Assembly: GCA_016936035.1 (NCBI GenBank)
Contig: JAFGPU010000217.1
Coordinates: forward strand, 1 to 6,167
Direction of reading: 5' to 3'
Source: Acidimicrobiales bacterium
Lineage (GTDB): Bacteria > Actinomycetota > Acidimicrobiia > Acidimicrobiales > VFJN01
Length of the DNA: 6,167 bases
Both the position numbers and the translations under genes were made by a program. Below, one piece after another: positions 5,745 to 6,167 of this stretch (positions are counted from its first letter, which is position 1; every line of letters starts with the position of its first letter). The notes beneath the pieces are model-generated. The model searched no databases. It was not told the DNA's origin and worked only from the letters and a program-made list of their open reading frames with translations.

Positions 5745-6167
5745 TCAGCGCTGCCGGTGCAGCTCGGCCGCGAGGTGGTGCTGGTGGGGCTGACCGACCG
5801 CCGCCATGGCCACCTGGTAGCGCAGCGTGTCGCCGACCACGGTGATGCGGCGCTCGACGCTGGTGACCTCCTTCGCGGTCTCGGTCCGCGGGACCGCGTC
5901 GGACATCAGGTGCAGGCTCAGACCGTCGGGCTGGGCCAGCACCTCGCCCCCGGACAGCTCGACGATGCCGGTGGGATGGGCGAGCACGAACTCGACCCGC
6001 CCGGGCGCCACCGCCCGCAGGTACCCCGCCTCGGCATGCGCCGGCAGCTCGGTCGCGAGGTCGACCGTCGCCTGCCGGTAGGCGACGAACGGCTTGCCCA
6101 CATGGCTGAACACGACCTCTTCGCGGTAGCGGAAGGGCTCGATCGTGGGATAGCGACCCTCGCCCTC
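5745..6167 (-). CDS. Nitrobindin-family haem protein (FABP-like, THAP4/Rv2717c type), N-terminus off the right edge
   Basis: 140 residues are visible from the right edge to the TGA at 5747-5745. The frame is open to base 6167, so the internal Met at 6113 is not the start; about 20 N-terminal residues should be missing. The visible start, EGEGRYPTIEPFRYREEV, is the second half of the family motif GxWxGxGxGxYPTI. It is followed by FSHVGKPF, GYLRAVAPGRVEFVLAHPTGI, TAKEVT and VGQPHQHHLAAELHRQR. This pattern matches my memory of mycobacterial Rv2717c closely. The His just before LAAEL (H131 of the visible part) aligns with the axial haem-iron ligand of plant nitrobindin. The family is a ten-stranded beta-barrel that binds ferric haem, and members isomerise peroxynitrite to nitrate and bind NO. 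The protein is probably cytosolic. No partner gene is visible inside the window. Confidence 0.9.
   Translation of the reverse strand, partial: EGEGRYPTIEPFRYREEVVFSHVGKPFVAYRQATVDLATELPAHAEAGYLRAVAPGRVEFVLAHPTGIVELSGGEVLAQPDGLSLHLMSDAVPRTETAKEVTSVERRITVVGDTLRYQVAMAAVGQPHQHHLAAELHRQR

Overview
The window is about 70% G+C by eye. It carries ordinary chromosomal genes of an actinobacterial type. The protein set suggests Actinomycetota, possibly the Acidimicrobiia: a mycobacterial EtfD/Rv0338c-like Fe-S oxidoreductase, an Amt-PII pair, an Rv2717c-like nitrobindin, many GTG starts and several apparently leaderless genes. The class-level placement is a guess. No mobile element, CRISPR array, tRNA or rRNA was found.

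Layout. 1-906 (minus) is the N-terminal membrane half of a Fe-S/cysteine-rich-domain oxidoreductase that runs off the left edge. 907-1144 is a divergent control region with operator-like repeats. 1145-2915 (plus) is a tight two-gene nitrogen operon: the ammonium transporter amt, then the PII signal protein. A strong hairpin at 2939-2968 separates PII from a convergent standalone cyclic-nucleotide-binding-domain protein (3011-3433, minus). The latter shares a divergent promoter region, with two related palindromes, with a small OmpR-type winged-helix regulator that lacks a normal receiver (3596-4150, plus). Next come a 45-nt stem-loop, a 60-residue two-helix membrane protein (4274-4456, plus), a convergent LysR-type regulator (4488-5453, minus), 291 bp with no supported gene, and a nitrobindin-family haem protein (5745 to the right edge, minus).

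How the genes fit together. Amt brings in ammonium and PII should gate it and report nitrogen/energy status; this is the only unit whose joint function is secure. The neighbouring OmpR-type protein resembles the actinobacterial GlnR class in its DNA-binding part only, so it is a candidate, unproven, regulator of amt. The CNB protein and LysR protein have no target evident from sequence. The nitrobindin points to NO/peroxynitrite chemistry and has no visible link to the nitrogen operon.

Nothing here amounts to a clearly new system. The most worthwhile leads are non-coding: 11-bp-phased CCGACAG half-sites upstream of amt that also form two mutually exclusive hairpins, the paired TCACG/CGTGA palindromes at 3487-3545, and the bulged stem-loop in front of the small membrane protein.
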